The notes: generated by a model not told the origin, from the letters alone. Positions 21,801-35,167 are shown, numbered from the stretch's first letter. The stretch: 64,000 bases of DNA from Lineus longissimus (GCF_910592395.1 NC_088308.1:17065501-17129500); one strand, 5' to 3'. A program made the numbers and translations.

Positions 21801-24800
21801 TGGTACCAGCAACAATGCCTGATGAGGTAAAATCAATGACAGGGACAGAAAGAGAACACATTTCTGAGAAAGAGTGGACACCCAAGTGTTTTTCGAAGTC
21901 AATCTCCAAAACATTCCGTAAACAGTAAATATTTTATTACCTGTAATAGAGCTGCAGCTATTCTCCAAAGAGGCCTCAGACTCACTCACTGGCACCCAAC
22001 CCAGTTTTGTCCGTTTAAATTTCGTCCTCTCCTTCCTTTCAGAATCACTGTGCAACTTCCAGAGCTGAGAGGACTGTTTCAAAGCGGCAGTCAGAACATC
22101 ACATTCACTGGATTCGGAGTTGACACTGTCATCGGCTGGATCACGCTGAAAATCAAACAGATAAAAACAACCAATTTTTATGAAAGAAAACCTCCTGAAC
22201 CAATTCCTTCCAGGTTATTTTCTTCAGACAACTGGAATCCATACTATACTGTGGTATTGTATAGACTCCTCTATGGTAAGCCAAAAAGTCAATCACCTCA
22301 TTTCAGCCATTTGAATCATTTCAAGGTTAGAAAGATACTATGCCATATGTTTCCCAAGTTCTGGGCCAGGTTCAACTTTTAATAGCCTGTGCATGAACAA
22401 AAAGGAACTTACCCCTGCTTTCTCGCTATATTTTAGTTTCCTCTGACTATTTTCATACTTGATCTGATTGAAGATTCGTGGTATCTCATCATCCGGTAAA
22501 CCAAAGCTATTCTGAAATTCGAATGAAATATATGGAATGATTTTAAACCACTACCGGTACACTGATCACAAGTTTCCCTCACGTGACAAGACTTGAAAAA
22601 AAATTAAGATTTAAGTGGTCTGAAATGGCCATGAATGGTCCAAACTGGTCGTGTTGACTGGTTCCCATGAAAAAGTCCGGGAGCTGAGCGACTTTTATTT
22701 AACATGGAAGCTACAAATGATTTGAATATGTCGAGGGATAGAGTACGCCAACCTGACAGTAGAAACCGAATTCTTAAGTTTTCCAGTGGTGTGTGTAGGA
22801 GATAGAGGGGTTAGAATTTTTGTTTATGGCTTCATCAATGGACCAAGAATGGGAGCTCTGTACAGGAGTACAAGCATCAATGTACACGTAAATCTTGAAT
22901 GGTTGGTTTTAGACCCTATAAATGTATTACCAACGGATAGAAACATGGTGCCTGTGAGTGGAATAAGCATGTTTTTAATTGTTTTTAAGTAGCAGTGTGG
23001 TTGGAAATGACTTTTTATGTATTGTGCCTTGATTTCCACAGAAACCAATTTAAAATGTTATTTCCTATTAAATGTTATAAAGGAGGCTTTTTATTTTTAA
23101 AACATGCTTATCTCACTCAGAGGCACCACGTAAGTTGTTGTAGTTCTAACCGAGCCAAATTCTGATATATCGAGCCGGATTCTGATATATCGGGCCGGAT
23201 TCTGATATATCGAGCCAGATTCTGATATATCGAGCCGGATTCTGATATATCGAGCCAGATTCTGATATGACGAGCCGGACTCTAAAATACCTACCGCACC
23301 AAGATCCAATGCTCTCAACTTCTTTAGCTTCAGAAGGCAGTGTGGCAATTTTTTCAAATAATTCGCATACAAATCAAGGAAGAACAACTCTTGCATATCG
23401 CCCATGGAGTCAGGAATTTCTGCCAGCTGTGAAGAGAAGAAGAAATTTACCCAACAGTGACAAAAAAACTGTTGACCCCTTTATTTCTGCAACCAACACT
23501 GTGTCCTGAATTACCAACAATGTGCCTTTTCAGATTTCCCTACCGCAGGAATTATGGTAAATTCTACCGACATTGAGCCTTTACAGACTTCCCTACCACT
23601 GGAATTATGGTAAATTCTGCTTATGGATGGGATTTTCAAGGATTATGTCATTTAGATCAGGATATTTTTGCACAATTATTGTTTTGCCTTTTGACCGCCT
23701 TACACCTCACGACCAATATATTATTGACTGCCTCTGTATGCACTAGCTGATCACTTACTGAATTACAATCCAAACGCAGTTCACCCAGTTTAGCGAGCCC
23801 ACCAATAGTCGACGGCAAGTACTCAATGGAATTGAAGGACAATTGACACAAAGTCATGTTTTTCAGCTTCCCAAATGAATCTGGTAGACGACGAATATGA
23901 TTCTGAGCTGAAATGAATAAGTGGATAGGATAAGGTAAATGTATAAATTAACACATCATTTAACTCTATTAGCATATTCTCAAAACTATTCATTCTAATC
24001 TGATCGACTACAGCTACCTCAATCCATACTGGAGACAGTAATAACAAATGTACTTTGCTTTCTAACATGACTTCACATTCCAAGTCGATTTCAGTACTTT
24101 GCCTCGTTCAAATTCCATAACTTCACATTCCAATGAGAGACAGTAATCATCCTCTTACAAACAGGGCCTACAACACGACTTCTAATGCATGTTTCCGAGT
24201 ATGTATCAAGTGAAATGGCCTGATAATGTCAAGATGGACAGTGATTGGAAGTGTGGTTTGCTCACCTCCCCTTCCATCTGACAAAAACTTTGCGACAACA
24301 CTATTTAATAGAAGAATTTGTATCCTGCACCGATGTACCTCGTCGTCAGACATGCTTACCAAGGTCAAGATATACCAGGTTTACCATATCCCCAAAGTTC
24401 TCAGGCAACTCTTTAAGATGATTCTCATCAAGTCGAAGTCTCGTCATATTTTTCAGCCAACCAAAATTATCAGGTAAGGACACCAGTGCATTTCCATTAA
24501 CACGATGTGATCGTTCCAGTTCCTGGTAAGGGCTTCCGTAATGGACATCCTCTAAGAATTCAAGTTCACCAAAACTGTCGGGCAAAGACGTCTGACAGTT
24601 CCCTTTCATATTGAGTACACGCAAGTGTTTGCTCACATGACCAAACTGCTCCGACAAGACGCTGCCCTGCAAGAAGTTTTCCTGTAAAGACAATTCTTCC
24701 AGCAAAGGCATTTCCCCTATCCAATCGGGAACATCTACCATATCCAAATTCCCAAGAAACAACTTCCGAAGATTTTTAGCACACTTCATTACTTCCGGGA

Positions 24801-25467
24801 GATGCGGTATTTCATTAAAGGTAAGATCTAACTCTTCAAGCTTTTCCAAATCGGAGAACGATGATGGCAAACAATCGAGGTTATTATTACATAAATTGCA
24901 CACGCGAAGCTCCCAGAGTTCACCAAACTTCGGAGGCAGTTCTTTGAGCTGATTGAAGCCTAGTTCAAGCACCTGTAGTTTTTCCAAGCCTGCTATCGTT
25001 TGAGGTAAAACTTCTAAACTATTTTCATCACAGAAGAGTTTTTCTAAAGATTCTAAACAACAAAACGAAGACTTTAATTCACGGAGGCTATTCCCTGTGA
25101 GGTGTAAAACTCTCAGTCTCTTCAAACATGAAAATTCCTCGGGAAGCTCTTGAAGAGCATTCTCACACAAGAACAATTCTTCAAGTTTCGAAAGCTGTCC
25201 AATTGTTGGAGGTAATTTGTCTAGCTCATTTCCGTTGAGCGAGAGTATGCTTAAGTTATGTAGGTTGGCTATATCTCCTGGTAGTTTGTCAATTTCATTG
25301 TAATCAAGAAACAATTGGGTCAGCTCAGACAGAGTGAGAACACATGAAGGAACTTCAAAAAGGTCCAGTGACGATAGTGTCAGTGTCTTTTTCTTTTCTT
25401 CGTCATCTTTTGAAATGATAAGCTGGGACAGAAACTGCCGAACCAGTTCTTCTGCCTGTCCCATCAT
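18896..25467 (-). CDS. leucine-rich repeat protein, 673 aa, eight coding exons
   Basis: Coding exons (minus): 25467-24360, 23907-23759, 23426-23295, 22511-22413, 22145-21941, 19912-19823, 19504-19430, 19059-18896. All have GT-AG sites and the phases match throughout, giving 673 residues. The start is ATG 25467 just inside an exon whose acceptor is at 25472, so a noncoding exon lies upstream. Residues ~35-475 are about eighteen 23-residue LRRs of the SHOC2/Erbin/plant PIRL type (LxxLxLxxNxLxxLPxxIxxL), a curved protein-binding scaffold. There is no signal peptide or membrane segment, so it is probably cytoplasmic. The tail after residue 500 is polar, then acidic with two related EDWD blocks (ATEDWDEEAD; AEDWDKVDDENDDD) on separate small phase 1-1 exons. 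I do not recognise a named orthologue; partner and role are unknown. The last exon phase is strict, but its acceptor (TTTTAAG) is a little weak. Confidence 0.85.
20142..21565. repeat. five ~300-bp tandem repeats in an LRR-gene intron
   Basis: Units start near 20142, 20441, 20742, 21047 and 21347. Each carries TTTTATCGAAAACAAGTCAC, CCCCCTGGTGGC, TTTCAAGTTCATAGC and GTTAAGAAACGTGCCA in the same order. The third and fourth units are the closest pair. The array ends in a (GAC)n microsatellite and ACTCCCCTTACGGTGAGCC at ~21615-21642. A related fragment lies near 22254 (GACTCCTCTATGGTAAGCC) and another at 31500 in reverse. It fills most of the intron between exons 5 and 6. Confidence 0.85.
23146..23275. 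repeat. 21-bp minisatellite in an LRR-gene intron
   Basis: About six near-identical copies of GATTCTGATATATCGAGCCG, with single changes, lie 20 bp from the donor of the exon ending at 23295. The consensus carries no stop-free coding pattern that fits the gene. Confidence 0.85.
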
Positions 25468-25501
25468 GTATCTGCAAAACATAATCAAAATGTGAACTTA
25501 A

Positions 25502-25832
25502 AGGGAACTGAAACCGTCCAGCCAGTTCGTATGACCTCGTTTCCATTTCCCGCGTATCGGGTGATCAGAACGAGGCATGAATAAAACATGGCGCCTAGCT
25601 GTCAATCATTGAGTGACGTCACTACTATGGAATTTACTACGAAAACTCATGAATGAAAGATCGCATGACTCACGTGAGTCTCACATGATTCTCAATAATA
25701 ACAAATTGAACTGCGCATGCTCGGGCACTGGGGGCGGAGCTACAAATCTGAAAACAGGAAGTTGGAAGTTTGACTTTCTCGGGCGGTGAAAGTCGAAAAG
25801 TTGAACAAATCACTCGGCGGTTCCAGTTCCCT
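25502..25832. mobile_element. TTAA-flanked MITE (331 bp)
   Basis: Terminal inverted repeats AGGGAACTGAAACCG and (inverted) AGGGAACTGGAACCG are flanked on both sides by TTAA (25498-25501 and 25833-25836), the target of piggyBac-type transposases. No coding capacity. Its left end lies 30 bases upstream of the acceptor of the first coding exon of the LRR gene. Confidence 0.75.
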
Positions 25833-26187
25833 TTAACCCATTTCATTACTCCCTTTGAACTTTTCAAATGATCACTGTTAGTGTTACATAATTGCCAAAT
25901 CAGATAAAATTATAATCTATGTATTGTTCCATAGAGTAACCAGATTACTCTAAGAATATGCTACCACAATTGTACAGATGACACTGACAGTGTATCTGTA
26001 TGTAACAAAATTCCTAACTTTTGGCCCTACCTAGAATGATACAGCAATAGACCCTTTTTCAGATACGCTGGTACCACATACTGACATAGGAACGGCAAAA
26101 CAAACTACCTTTAGGCCTACTATAGGTTTTTACGGTCAATGACACTATAGACAATGCCTCTCGAGACTGTCACAATGTGACAATGGC

Positions 26188-26313
26188 CAATGGGTGATAT
26201 GAATAAAGACGAGCAATTGCTTTTACTGAAAACCCCATGTACATTTACACTAGGCCTTTCTGTACAAAATTGAAGTAAAAGCATTTACTAGTCTTTATTC
26301 ATATCACCCAATG
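26188..26313. mobile_element. palindromic MITE, family CAATGGGTGATATG, copy 1
   Basis: About 126 bp with long terminal inverted repeats, CAATGGGTGATATGAATAAA at one end and its inverse at the other. The same element in opposite orientation is at 50626-50751. No ORF. Confidence 0.8.
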
Positions 26314-28816
26314 TCTGGCATCTTTTACTAGCCTACCGTGAAGATCTATTGACGATTGTAAAGACGGTTTGTTTGGCACACCCTAGTCCAAGGTGGTACC
26401 GGCGTATCAGGCAAGTAAGTAACATGCATGTGGCAATGCACATGAATGAAGCATGTGTAAGAGTGCAGGCCTTAGTATAGTAATAGTATAGGTTTGTATG
26501 CTTGAACGACGAATGCACAGCCGGCTACTGTCATTGTTGATTTAGACAGCCAGTGTTAACACAACCACATGAAAGTAGTCTAGTGGTGGTAAATGAGGAC
26601 TTTAATCATGAGCCCACAGTGCACGATATCTGAAAATGCCGCCCATCACCTCATTGATGACAATTTGTCGCTTTTTTCCAACAAAATTTTACGACAATTG
26701 GGCGCAGCCATTAACAACCTCTCGGATCGTTAGAGTCTATGTTTTCAACTCTGTTGCAGGTTACGCTGAGCGTATGAATACTACAGATTGTTCACTATCA
26801 ATAGGTCTGTGTTTCGTCGATAAACAAAATAGTTCTACAATATTGTTCTCAAAATGTCAAACATATTCAGTTCTTTTCAGTTATGACTAAAATATGATAA
26901 TACAATGCTCTGACAAATACATAAGTTTACGTTCGAGCAACAAAGTAACTACATTTGATATATATATAATTTCTGAAGCTGTCTACGACGACAACGATCC
27001 CGACGAAAACCACGACGGAGTGTCCCAAGTGTGCAAGGGATATCTGATGACTTTCTGAATTGGAGATTGCTGAGAACTCCATGAAGCAGTATTTTGAGGC
27101 CCCAATATCGATTTCTGCTCTTTGCAGTACATTGCATTTGACGGTGACTTTGTGAGTGACCCCGATTAATTTTTTTACTTCTTTTTTATCTACTTTGAGT
27201 GGAGCAGGTTAACTTTTTGAGTAAGGTAGCAAACCTAGTTTGCCTGGTGCGCATCTTGTGCTAGTTCGTATAACATGACACACTGCATTTCGTCGTTTGA
27301 GATTGATGGACTCCTGTGAACAGGTTTCCGGGAAATAATGATGGCGTCGTTCTTGCATGTATTGTATGTGCAGTAGTTGTGTGCATTGTATTGCATATGA
27401 TATGTAACCGACCCTGAGGTCATCACCTCTACTTGCTGCCACATCACTTAAAAGGGCCCGGCCAAGGGAGAACCACCAACGGCACTGTTCAGTTGTCCGT
27501 AGTCGATCACAGAGTCGTTTCTATACTTTATACGGAACGAGTTTACAATCCCCGCACACCCCAAAAAAAGGTCATCGGTTGACTAACCAAGCACCACTGT
27601 TCAATGGATTTATAGTTGAATGCGATCAAACTACGTCATTTCCGATCGGGGATTCTAAAGTTTAGCCCTTTATACTAGTAAGGTCAAAGGTGGACAGTTG
27701 TCCGTGACGACGAAGGCTACGTACGTCAAGCATGCAAGTCGTCACATACGTGTGCAGCAGCCAGCAGCATGACGAGGGCTGGCCCGGCATCATTAGCATG
27801 CAGGCTACTTACTCGCTCACTGACAAGTCAAAGACGAAGTGTCCGACTCTGTGCAGCCCACAGGAGCCTGTGAAGTCAACAAAACCCGCATCGAATAAAT
27901 GCTCTTTCATACGAATTTGTGCTTGCTAGAGGGACAGCAGAGAAGTTCGTAAGCTTTAACCTGTCACTGTTTACTGTTAAGAAACTCATAAAAATCGCCT
28001 GAATGAGGCCGATGCCGATTCTTCCAAATAATTTGAATAACTTCCCCATGAATAGGGTAGGCCTATACGGGCAGGGTAGGCTCTTTGCCTGCCCTCCTGT
28101 CGGATACGCCACCTTGGTCTATGCGATGGGTGATTTTTTTATTTTTTTTTTCTAGATATTACTGGACAAGTGGGCTCCAGTGCCACCGCACAGATTTCGG
28201 AACAAACTGGAAGTAGAAATGTAAAATCTAATACTCAGTATATATAAAATTTGATTGTCATTGTGTACACTGTAAAATAAAAAGATCCACGATGCATGTT
28301 TAAATAAAACTGTACACACTGTCGTTTGTCCTCGGCCACCAGGACCACCAATCGTGCCCATGTTCTTACTCAAAAATTGGCCTTGCCCTGTTGGGGAAAC
28401 CTCATTACTGTTGCGATCTAACAATGAATAATGAATGGTGGCCTGACTGAAGTATTACTGAAAATTTGTGTATTCAACTTGTTAAATCACAGTGCCCCAC
28501 ATGTTGTGTTATAATTACATAAGTTTAGTATAGTACTAAATCGTATGAAGTATGTGCTGCTAGCAATTTTCCAATTGGGGGGAGATGATCTATTCATTTG
28601 TAATATACTATTACTATATGGGTTTTGAAGGTTATGCTTGTCCTACTATGGTAGCTTGGACTAGAGGATACTCTTTGAACTAGAGTCAATTCAGTGAAAG
28701 GTCAAGTCTGACAGGAGAGGACAACTTAAGTGTAAAGTGTAAAGCGCAAGTGTAAAATCTGAACCACCTGACGACTTACAACAAGGACTAAGACTGGTTT
28801 CGGGGCCTTGTGTGTC

Positions 28817-28897
28817 TACAGGGTGGCCAAGAATTATTTTCCCTTGCACAATAGAATTCTATTGTGTATCCATTGTGTGAGGGAAAGCCACCCTGTA
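28817..28897. mobile_element. small MITE, family ACAGGGTGGCC, copy 1
   Basis: 81 bp with ends TACAGGGTGGCC and GGCCACCCTGTA-like inverse, then GAATTATTTTCCC and its inverse inside. Related copies are at 35011-35088 and 54223-54358. Confidence 0.75.
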
Positions 28898-29332
28898 AAT
28901 CATGGTGCAAAATCGACTGAATAATAGTGGTTACAGGCCACAAGAGTCAGACTCTAGAGGGGCAGAAACGCGCGTCGATGGAGCAACACAACAGCCCAAC
29001 AATAGGGACCGATGGACATTGTTGTAAACTACAGTGACGGTATCCAGTTTTACTTCTACTACACAAGAGTCAGACTCGCCAAAATCTTCTCAAACAATTT
29101 CTCTATGGTTGTATGGAATGCGCTCAGTTTTACTTGTCACAAAATATTGCGAGGGTCTATTGTTACGATTATCCATTCCCCATTCTGATGTGCAGTCAAT
29201 CGACTGGACTCCCTGATGATGAGAAGACGTTTTGTGAAATTCACTCTACTGATTTTGTCTAAATTGTATTCTATTGACTTGATGTTGAGACCAGTTTTTG
29301 TTCTCTCTTTTCAGATACTGACAGGTGACACC

Positions 29333-32300
29333 ATGGTTATTCCTCCAGGTTACGGTGATCTGGGCAAAAGTGCCAAAGATCTCTTCAACAAGGGGTACAG
29401 TAAGTAAAGCCTCCCTTTCATGTACTAATGATGGATTCAAATTTTAGAAAAATTCTAGTAGCGTGCGAACACAACCTGCATCAATGTTGGTAATACCTCC
29501 ACTAGAAATGCCAATAAACTAATTTCAAGTTCGCATATAAATGGCATCAAATTATTTTAAATGCATGTAATTTATACAACTAAATAGAATATGTAATATG
29601 TAGGCTTCACGACCCCCGTGTTCATAGTCATACACATGAATTCATTTTTTGGACAAACTAAATGGAATATGGAGTATGCAGGCTTCACGACTCCCGTGTT
29701 CATACACATGAATACACCTTTTGGACAATAATGGCATAACCTCCCTATAAAGGACACCTCTACATTACGGACACCAACGGCCAGTCCCAGTGTCCGCAAT
29801 AGAGAGGTTGTACTGTAGTTCACAATTTGCACAAGACAGAAGGGCTTATTGTTGACAGGAAAAGAGGCATTACACTTAAACAATTAATTGTAAAACTTAC
29901 ATTTAGAGCAATTCTGATTTAAAATCTGAAGCATGCTTGCAATTTTGTGACTTTAATTGTTGTTGTGTGACCTGCAGTACTTATAATAAATGGTTGGTCA
30001 GACAGAATCCGTTTCATTTGTCTTGATGATGGATAGGCAGTGATGCTGCTGCATGCTGACTACGATTAACACGTAACCAGTTTTATCTTTTAAAATTGTA
30101 GTCATATTCTCTTCCAGACTATGGCTTCTTCAAACTGGAATGCAAGACTAAGGCCAGCAATGGTATGGAGTTCACCACAAGTGGGAACCACAACTCCGAT
30201 TCTGGAAAGTTGTCCGGAAATTTGGAGACGAAATACAAATGGGCGGATTATGGTAAGTTTGTTTGGGCTGAGAAAACACATGTGGTGCCAGGGCATTTGT
30301 GACTGCTGTGCACCAATTTTTAAACCCATCAAAAGGGTGAAGAGGTTTTATTTTTAGTGCTTCAGTCATTTGAGTTTGTTGGTGTCTTAACTCTTGTTTA
30401 TAAACTGTTGTATTTTCTGGCAGTCTCGGAGTGAGTTAACGAGTCTGTTTTACGATTATTCCTGTTCTGTCAATGAAACTTTGCAGTTATTTTTCAGGCC
30501 TGACATTCACTGAGAAGTGGAACACTGACAATGTCCTTGCCACTGAAGTAACAATTGAGGATCAGATTGCCAAGGGCCAAAAACTCTCATTTGAAACATC
30601 CTTTGCCCCAAATACTGGGTAAGTAAGCATGGTAAAAACCTCACTCTCCAATTTAATGAGTGATATTGTAGTATTTTTGATCAGGGTTTCAAAAAAAGTG
30701 TGCCATTCTAATGATACGTTTAATGTATCACTAGGGCCAGGGCTTGAGTGAAACCCTTTATCACACTGGGTTAAAAAAAACCTTGGTATATGTCGAAAAC
30801 AAAAAAGGTATTGGTAATGATATCAGATTATTGCTTAGATGCCATGTGGTAATACAGAGTGTGTGGCCTTAGTACAAAAACATGATTAGTACAGTAACAA
30901 GGGATAACTAGATAATGTTTTCTCCTCGAGCGCCATTCTGATTGTCGTCTGTTAAATTTTAATGGCACACATTTTTAACACCCTGTAGAAAAATGCCACG
31001 CCATGTTTCTGCAAGGCTCATACATCGCTGTGATATAGGAAAGGCCAAGTTTACTTTCAATGCTCAATGGAGAGAAGATTGGAATCCAAATCAGTAAGGC
31101 TGATTGATTTTACTGTTGGCTGTATGTCGCAAATGGTGGGGTAATTGTGATGTGTTTATAGTGGGTATTGCGATGAACTACACTGATTGATAGACAATGC
31201 ATTACCCGCCAGTTAAATGCAATATTCGCACAAGGACTGGGTTTATTATTATAATCTTAGAATTATATAGAATTCACATTTTCACTTTTTACGTATCACT
31301 CGTCACTTCGACTTGTTTACTGGATGCTGGTCACTTTTTGCGTCAATTCTGTCTAAACCTGGCCAAAAGAGTAAGCAAATGCTGAAGTGTTGAGGGCTGA
31401 TAAATCCTGTTAAAAACTATGCCCACTACCATTTTGTGACGTAGGGCCCGATAGCTTTTGTTTTAGCCCTTTACAGGTTGTGATAGATCAAGCCTTTTTG
31501 GCTCACCATAGGGGAGGCTATTACCAAACTTCACCCAACTGTGGCGGGTGAAGCAACATCGCCGGTCAGCTATTTGAGTCAGGACTGTAGTTCAGTGTGT
31601 AGATCATACTGTAAACGTCAGAAGATTTCTGTCTGTTTTATTTTGTGATATTGCAACTTGGGCGTACTTTTAATTTCATGATTAAGTGCCTTGAGAACTC
31701 TTTAACCGTAACTTTGATCTGTTTGCTTGCGGCCGTCTATCTTCTCATTTATCTGTAAATGAGAAAAAAACACCAAAGATATAAAAGGCATGCTTGCAAA
31801 CATTTCCAGGGTAACAGTAGTTGTTCCTGTTGTTATAACTAAACCTTTACAATATCTTTTATTTTCCAGAAAGAAGGCTGGTAAAATTAAAACTGGGTAC
31901 AAGAGAGACTACATTAACGTGAACTGTGATGTTGACTTTGATTTTGCTGGCCCAACAGTGCATGGTGCTGGTGTCCTCGGGTAAGACGCTTGTATGTCAT
32001 GGGTTATAACAATGAATTAATAAATAGTAATCAATCGCCACAGAATATCTCGGTATGCAACAACAATGAAGATGATGATTGGTTTTGTCTTTTCATCGCA
32101 GCCGGGTCACAATGGGCCCATCTAGAATGGAAGGAAAAGAAAGCGGCAAGTACCTCAGAGGAATATTTTGATGCTGGTGGAAGGCCACCTTAATTGTACA
32201 CAGCTACCCTTAAAAAATAACACGGCAACCAATTTCTTACCATTTGGTGTCCATTGCAGATACAACGGCTGGTTAGCAGGTTACCAAATGTCCTTCGATA

Positions 32301-33684
32301 CTTCCAAATCAAAATTGACAAAAAATAATTTTGGTGTTGGATATGCTGGAGACGACTTTGCTCTCCACACAAGTGTGTAAGTATGTTACCTGGTTATGAC
32401 TGGAACTCTAATTTGTTTATCACACCGTGGAGAAACCCAGAATTGCACAAAACATGACTTGTCTTCAGGGAATCTGGCAGACGTCACAATATTATCCAGA
32501 CTTCAGAAGAAAAGAAAAAGTACAGGTCAGTGCATTAGCACTAGCATCCAGTAAAAAAGAGACAAGCAAATGGAGAGATATGAAATGAAGAAGGCAGATA
32601 CTTGGACAGACTTTCTACATTCCTAGAACTGTTTCTTACACTGGGTATTGTTATTGGTGTCTCATTACAGCAATGTGTGATTAAATATTCATGTTATTGT
32701 AATTTCAGAAATGCTGGCTCTGAATTTGCTGGCTCCATTCATCAGAAAGTTAACAGCAATGTAGAAACTGGAATCAACTTATCATGGACAGCAGGAACCA
32801 ATACAACTCGTTTTGGAATTGCAGCCAAATACACTGTAGACAAGGATTGTACCTTGAGGGTAAGCATATGTGGGAATGGGCTCCCATGTAACAAAATCTA
32901 ACAGTAACTTTCCTCCTGGTGACTTTTGTGGCAAGTCAACAATCCACGCATGAATCGCACGCGTTAAAACAAGTCGTTCTCTGAAATTGTCAACAACAGG
33001 TGATATCTGAATTGTGTTTTCATCATGGCTTGTCATTGTGGCATGGATCAAAATGCTTCTCCTTCAGAGAAACTCAGCAAATTTGCTTTCACTTTTCAGG
33101 GCAAGGTGAGCAATACTGGACAAATTGGTCTTGGATATACGCAGACACTAAGGGATGGTAAGTAGCAGTGGGTTTGTGGATTGGCATTCCAGTTGACATA
33201 AACACAATTGTGGTGTCTTCTTATCAATGCTGTCAACTTGGTTTGCTCTGTGTAGTACTGCCTGATTTATGACTGGGCCTAACGCTAAGAATTTTTTATA
33301 CGCAAGGAAATTGACACAAAAATGGGCTGATTTGTCAGTGCCGTCGGTAAGATAGTATGGGCACTTCAACCAACTCTAATTCTGGTGTGAGAAGACAAAC
33401 CTTGGTGCCGAGCTGGTTGTGATTGTCTTTCTGATCAAGTGTGTGTGTTGGGGGGGGGGGGGTCAGTCGGCCTAAACACCTTGAGAAAGTTTATCTCTGT
33501 GATCAAGTAACTGAACACTTACTTGGATTGCCTTTCATTATTCTTCAGCAGACTTGTACATTTCTAAAGCAGCTTGTTTCCCTTTTCAGGCGTGCAGCTG
33601 ACCCTCTCTGCACTTGTTGATGCCAAGAATATCAACTCAGGTGGACACAAGCTCGGTATAGGTCTTGACTTGGATGCTAAATAA
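29333..33684 (+). CDS. VDAC: voltage-dependent anion channel (mitochondrial porin), 284 aa
   Basis: Coding exons: 29333-29399, 30118-30252, 30498-30618, 31870-31980, 32260-32376, 32709-32859, 33100-33157, 33590-33684. All splice sites are GT-AG and phases match, giving 284 residues against 283 in human VDAC1. VDAC is the 19-strand beta-barrel of the mitochondrial outer membrane that passes ATP, ADP and other metabolites. Evidence: the N-terminal helix [18 protein letters not shown], then [21 protein letters not shown] (keeping the membrane-facing Glu), [48 protein letters not shown] and the end [14 protein letters not shown]. The start ATG sits in an exon that opens with a splice acceptor (TTTTCAG before 29315), so the first exon is noncoding. 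The gene looks single-copy and intact; vertebrate paralogue number (1, 2 or 3) should not be assigned. Confidence 0.97.
29577..29729. repeat. tandem duplication in VDAC intron 1
   Basis: Two adjacent ~78-bp units, each with AATATG, GGCTTCACGAC, CCGTGTTCATA and ACATGAAT, ending TTTTTGGAC. Divergence is about 10-15% by eye. Confidence 0.7.
29737..29820. repeat. decayed fold-back repeat copy in VDAC intron 1
   Basis: ATAACCTCCCTATAAAGGAC, then CCAGTCCCAGTGTCC and AATAGAGAGGTTGTACTGTA match the fold-back family seen further right, but the copy is short and diverged. Confidence 0.6.
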
Positions 33685-35010
33685 GTAATTCATATCGTCA
33701 GGAGCAGTTTCCCGTTCAGACAAGTAGATAACATGACTTTTACTAACAATTTTCTCTCCTTGGCAACGTATGCTGGTCTAAATACGGATTATAAACACCT
33801 CAACGAAAGTAAGTCTGCCTCTAAACAATTCGTTATAATTTCTAAAGTATCCACGACAATGCGATGAAAATTGCTGGACATCAGCATACCATCATTAGGA
33901 ACAATGAGTAAAGAGGGCAGGGGCATACCTATTGTTATTGAATGAAAAAAAGTGCCATTTCAAAAATAACAACATTGGTGGCATGTTTCAGTGAGTATTG
34001 AACTACAACTTACTGATTGCATGGCCCACACTGCCAGTCAATTTCAGCCTTGGTGGATCAGTTCTGGTTTTTTTGAAACATCACTTTTTTCATTCAATTG
34101 AAGATCATTAATGCGTAAAAATAGGTAGGCCCTTGTCCTCTTCACCCGATATGCCTGATGTTGGTATGATGATGTCCGGCCATTTTCATTGCATTGTCGT
34201 GGAGACTTTAGATATTATGACCAATTGTTTAGGGGTGGACTTACTTTTCTTGAGGTGTTAATGTGTATGTAATTATTTATAAGAAAATCGGTACCAATGT
34301 CAAGTTAACACTTGAGGCATGACGACTGTTTTGTAGTCATTCGGAATCAGAATTTAAATGTAAATTCATTTTTAGATATGATAATTCTTAACAGTCAGAT
34401 GCACTAGAGGAAACTAGCATTCAGAACTAAAATGTGCTACTCATTTATCTTGCAGTTGCGCAGGGGAATTGAGTATAATGGCCAGGCCTTCTTGTCGCTG
34501 TGAATAGTTACCATCATTCTTTCATTGTTTTGAGTTGAGACGCGTGTTGTGCTTTATAATCGGTGAGAAATTCCTTGTTTAGTGAACTGAAGACATTTAC
34601 AAGTATTCCAGTGTTCACACGATTCATATACATTCTTGATGCTGTTAAACATACAAACATTTGGAGGCAAATATACCATTGTGTCGTCCAGTAAAAGCAT
34701 GCAGATAAATCTTGGCAGTGCCAAAATGATTACTTCCCTGTCGGCCTCCCAAAGTTGACTATTTGTACATTTTATTACAAATTTTCATCGTTTCGTTTAC
34801 CATGCGAGATTTAGTTGTTGATACAATGTACATGTAGCATACATTTTGTATCTTGAACGTCCACTTCTGATTAACATATCTGTCTTGGAAGCCAAGTTCT
34901 CAACTGTTTGAGTGGTTCTAGCTTGGATGCCTGACCTTTTGTATATTTGTTCTCCAAGTTTTGGTGACATCATATTGTAAAGACACTTTCCGTTGCTGAA
35001 ATGCCTGCTC

Positions 35011-35088
35011 TACAGTGTGGCCCAGAATTATTTTCGATTGGACAATAGCATCCATTGTCTGAGGCAAAATAATTCTAAGCCACCCTGT
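35011..35088. mobile_element. small MITE, family ACAGGGTGGCC, copy 2
   Basis: TACAGTGTGGCCCAGAATTA at one end, AATAATTCTAAGCCACCCTG at the other. Located in the probable VDAC 3' UTR. Confidence 0.7.
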
Positions 35089-35161
35089 CGATAGCAGTGA
35101 AAGTTTGTGTGTGTTGCCAGTTACCGGTTCATACTAGCTGGCGATCATCTCTCAGCTGACC

Positions 35162-35167
35162 AATAAA
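35162..35167 (+). terminator. probable VDAC polyadenylation signal
   Basis: AATAAA, the first canonical signal after the VDAC stop codon that sits in a plausible 3' end context. A second AATAAA at 35732 lies past the first minisatellite units. Confidence 0.45.

Larger units (their letters stand above)
25837..29332. other. region between divergent LRR and VDAC genes
   Basis: The two genes diverge here. I see no coding exon. The VDAC start exon opens with a splice acceptor, so a noncoding VDAC first exon and promoter should lie in this stretch (the more GC-rich part near 27.5-28.1 kb is a candidate), as should the LRR leader exon; neither is identifiable. Two MITEs (26188-26313, 28817-28897) are inside. 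Confidence 0.4.

Noticed and set aside
23295-23300. Alternative donor at 23299 for the third LRR exon
   Set aside because: It leaves phase 1, which does not fit the next exon; the GTAGGT donor at 23294 keeps phase 0 and restores a normal LRR motif.
33449-33462. Run of G in a VDAC intron
   Set aside because: Simple homopolymer, no sign of function.
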